From a bacterium (GTDB lineage: Bacteria > Planctomycetota > Phycisphaerae > Phycisphaerales > UBA1924): DNA of 5,892 bases. Position numbers and translations under genes: made by a program. The stretch is taken from NCBI GenBank assembly GCA_002401225.1, contig NVSM01000014.1, positions 53,257 to 59,148 on the forward strand, in the 5' to 3' direction. A model generated the notes under the pieces. That model was not told the DNA's origin. It worked only from the letters and a program-made list of their open reading frames with translations, and searched no databases. Within the stretch, counting starts at the first letter, position 1. Every line of letters begins with the position of its first letter. Positions 5,486 through 5,892 of the stretch are shown here, piece by piece.

Positions 5486-5892
5486 ATGACACAATCACAA
5501 CTCCTCGAAAATAAAGTCGCCATCATCACCGGAGCATCCTCAGGCATCGGCGAAACAACCGCCATCGCATTCGCCAAAGCCGGCGCATCAGTCGTCCTCG
5601 GCGCACGCCGACAAGAAAAAGGAGAAGCCGTCGCACAACGAATCCGAGACAACGGCGGCCGCGCAGTCTTCCTCAAAACAGATGTCACCGATGCAACCCA
5701 AGCCCAAGCACTTGTAGATCTCGCAGTCTCCAAGTTCGGCGGGCTCGATATCGCCTTCAACAACGCCGGAACCGATGGCCAGTCCGGTCACATCGTCGAT
5801 ATCGAAAGCGAAGCCTACGACACCATCTTCGATACCAATGTCCGAGGCGTCTGGAATGCACTCCGCGCCCAAATCCCCGCACTCCGCAAACG
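5486..5892 (+). CDS. Short-chain dehydrogenase/reductase (SDR), 3' end outside the window
   Basis: This is the first 135 codons of a classical SDR, normally about 250 residues: an NAD(P)-dependent oxidoreductase with a Rossmann fold. The cofactor motif TGASSGIG is at 15-22, followed by GARR (39-42), whose Arg residues suggest NADP preference. The adenine-pocket D66-V67 lies in KTDVTD, NNAG is at 92-95, and the tetrad Asn is N118 in TNVRG. The catalytic Ser and YxxxK lie beyond the window edge, so catalytic completeness cannot be judged. The ATG is fixed by the Shine-Dalgarno and by the normal distance to the glycine motif. It follows the AhpD-like gene on the same strand, separated only by the inverted-repeat element, and probably shares its regulation. 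The substrate is unknown. Confidence 0.95.
   Translation, partial: MTQSQLLENKVAIITGASSGIGETTAIAFAKAGASVVLGARRQEKGEAVAQRIRDNGGRAVFLKTDVTDATQAQALVDLAVSKFGGLDIAFNNAGTDGQSGHIVDIESEAYDTIFDTNVRGVWNALRAQIPALRK

Overview
The window reads as a bacterial chromosome segment with moderately high GC. It holds one minus-strand gene followed by four plus-strand genes, the last cut by the window edge. No rRNA, tRNA, CRISPR array or transposase is visible. The style of the large exported protein (signal peptide, several beta-sandwich domains around a glycosidase-like core) and the C/A-ending codon use recall Planctomycetota, perhaps Phycisphaerae. This is a low-confidence guess from general impression, not from a marker gene. 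The + strand is strongly C-over-G throughout, including across the minus-strand gene, which suggests a replication-strand bias with + as the lagging strand.

Layout: 1-206 has no gene; it carries a short inverted repeat and a 9-bp tandem repeat. A clear rho-independent terminator (207-247, minus) closes a flavin-dependent nitroreductase-superfamily gene (265-921, minus). That protein closely resembles iodotyrosine deiodinases and keeps the Glu/Tyr/Lys substrate-binding triad at the aligned positions. Divergently, after a short shared intergenic region, comes a 947-residue exported protein (1033-3876, plus; possibly starting at GTG 985). Its layout is that of a multidomain carbohydrate-active protein, but the expected acid/base glutamate seems to be missing.

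The right third (4034-5892) looks like a regulatory and redox module. It has a TetR-family repressor with a cysteine cluster in its ligand domain, an AhpD/carboxymuconolactone-decarboxylase-like protein with a CxxC-xxx-H redox motif, and a classical short-chain dehydrogenase/reductase that is truncated by the window end. Palindromes sit just ahead of the tetR start and over the predicted -35 of the AhpD-like gene, so the repressor probably controls itself and the two enzymes. A peroxide, quinone or electrophile response is the natural guess. Between the two enzyme genes lies a striking 114-bp nested inverted-repeat element (5334-5447) whose left arm contains the stop codon of the AhpD-like gene. 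It is the best candidate for an undescribed repeat or RNA-structure element here.
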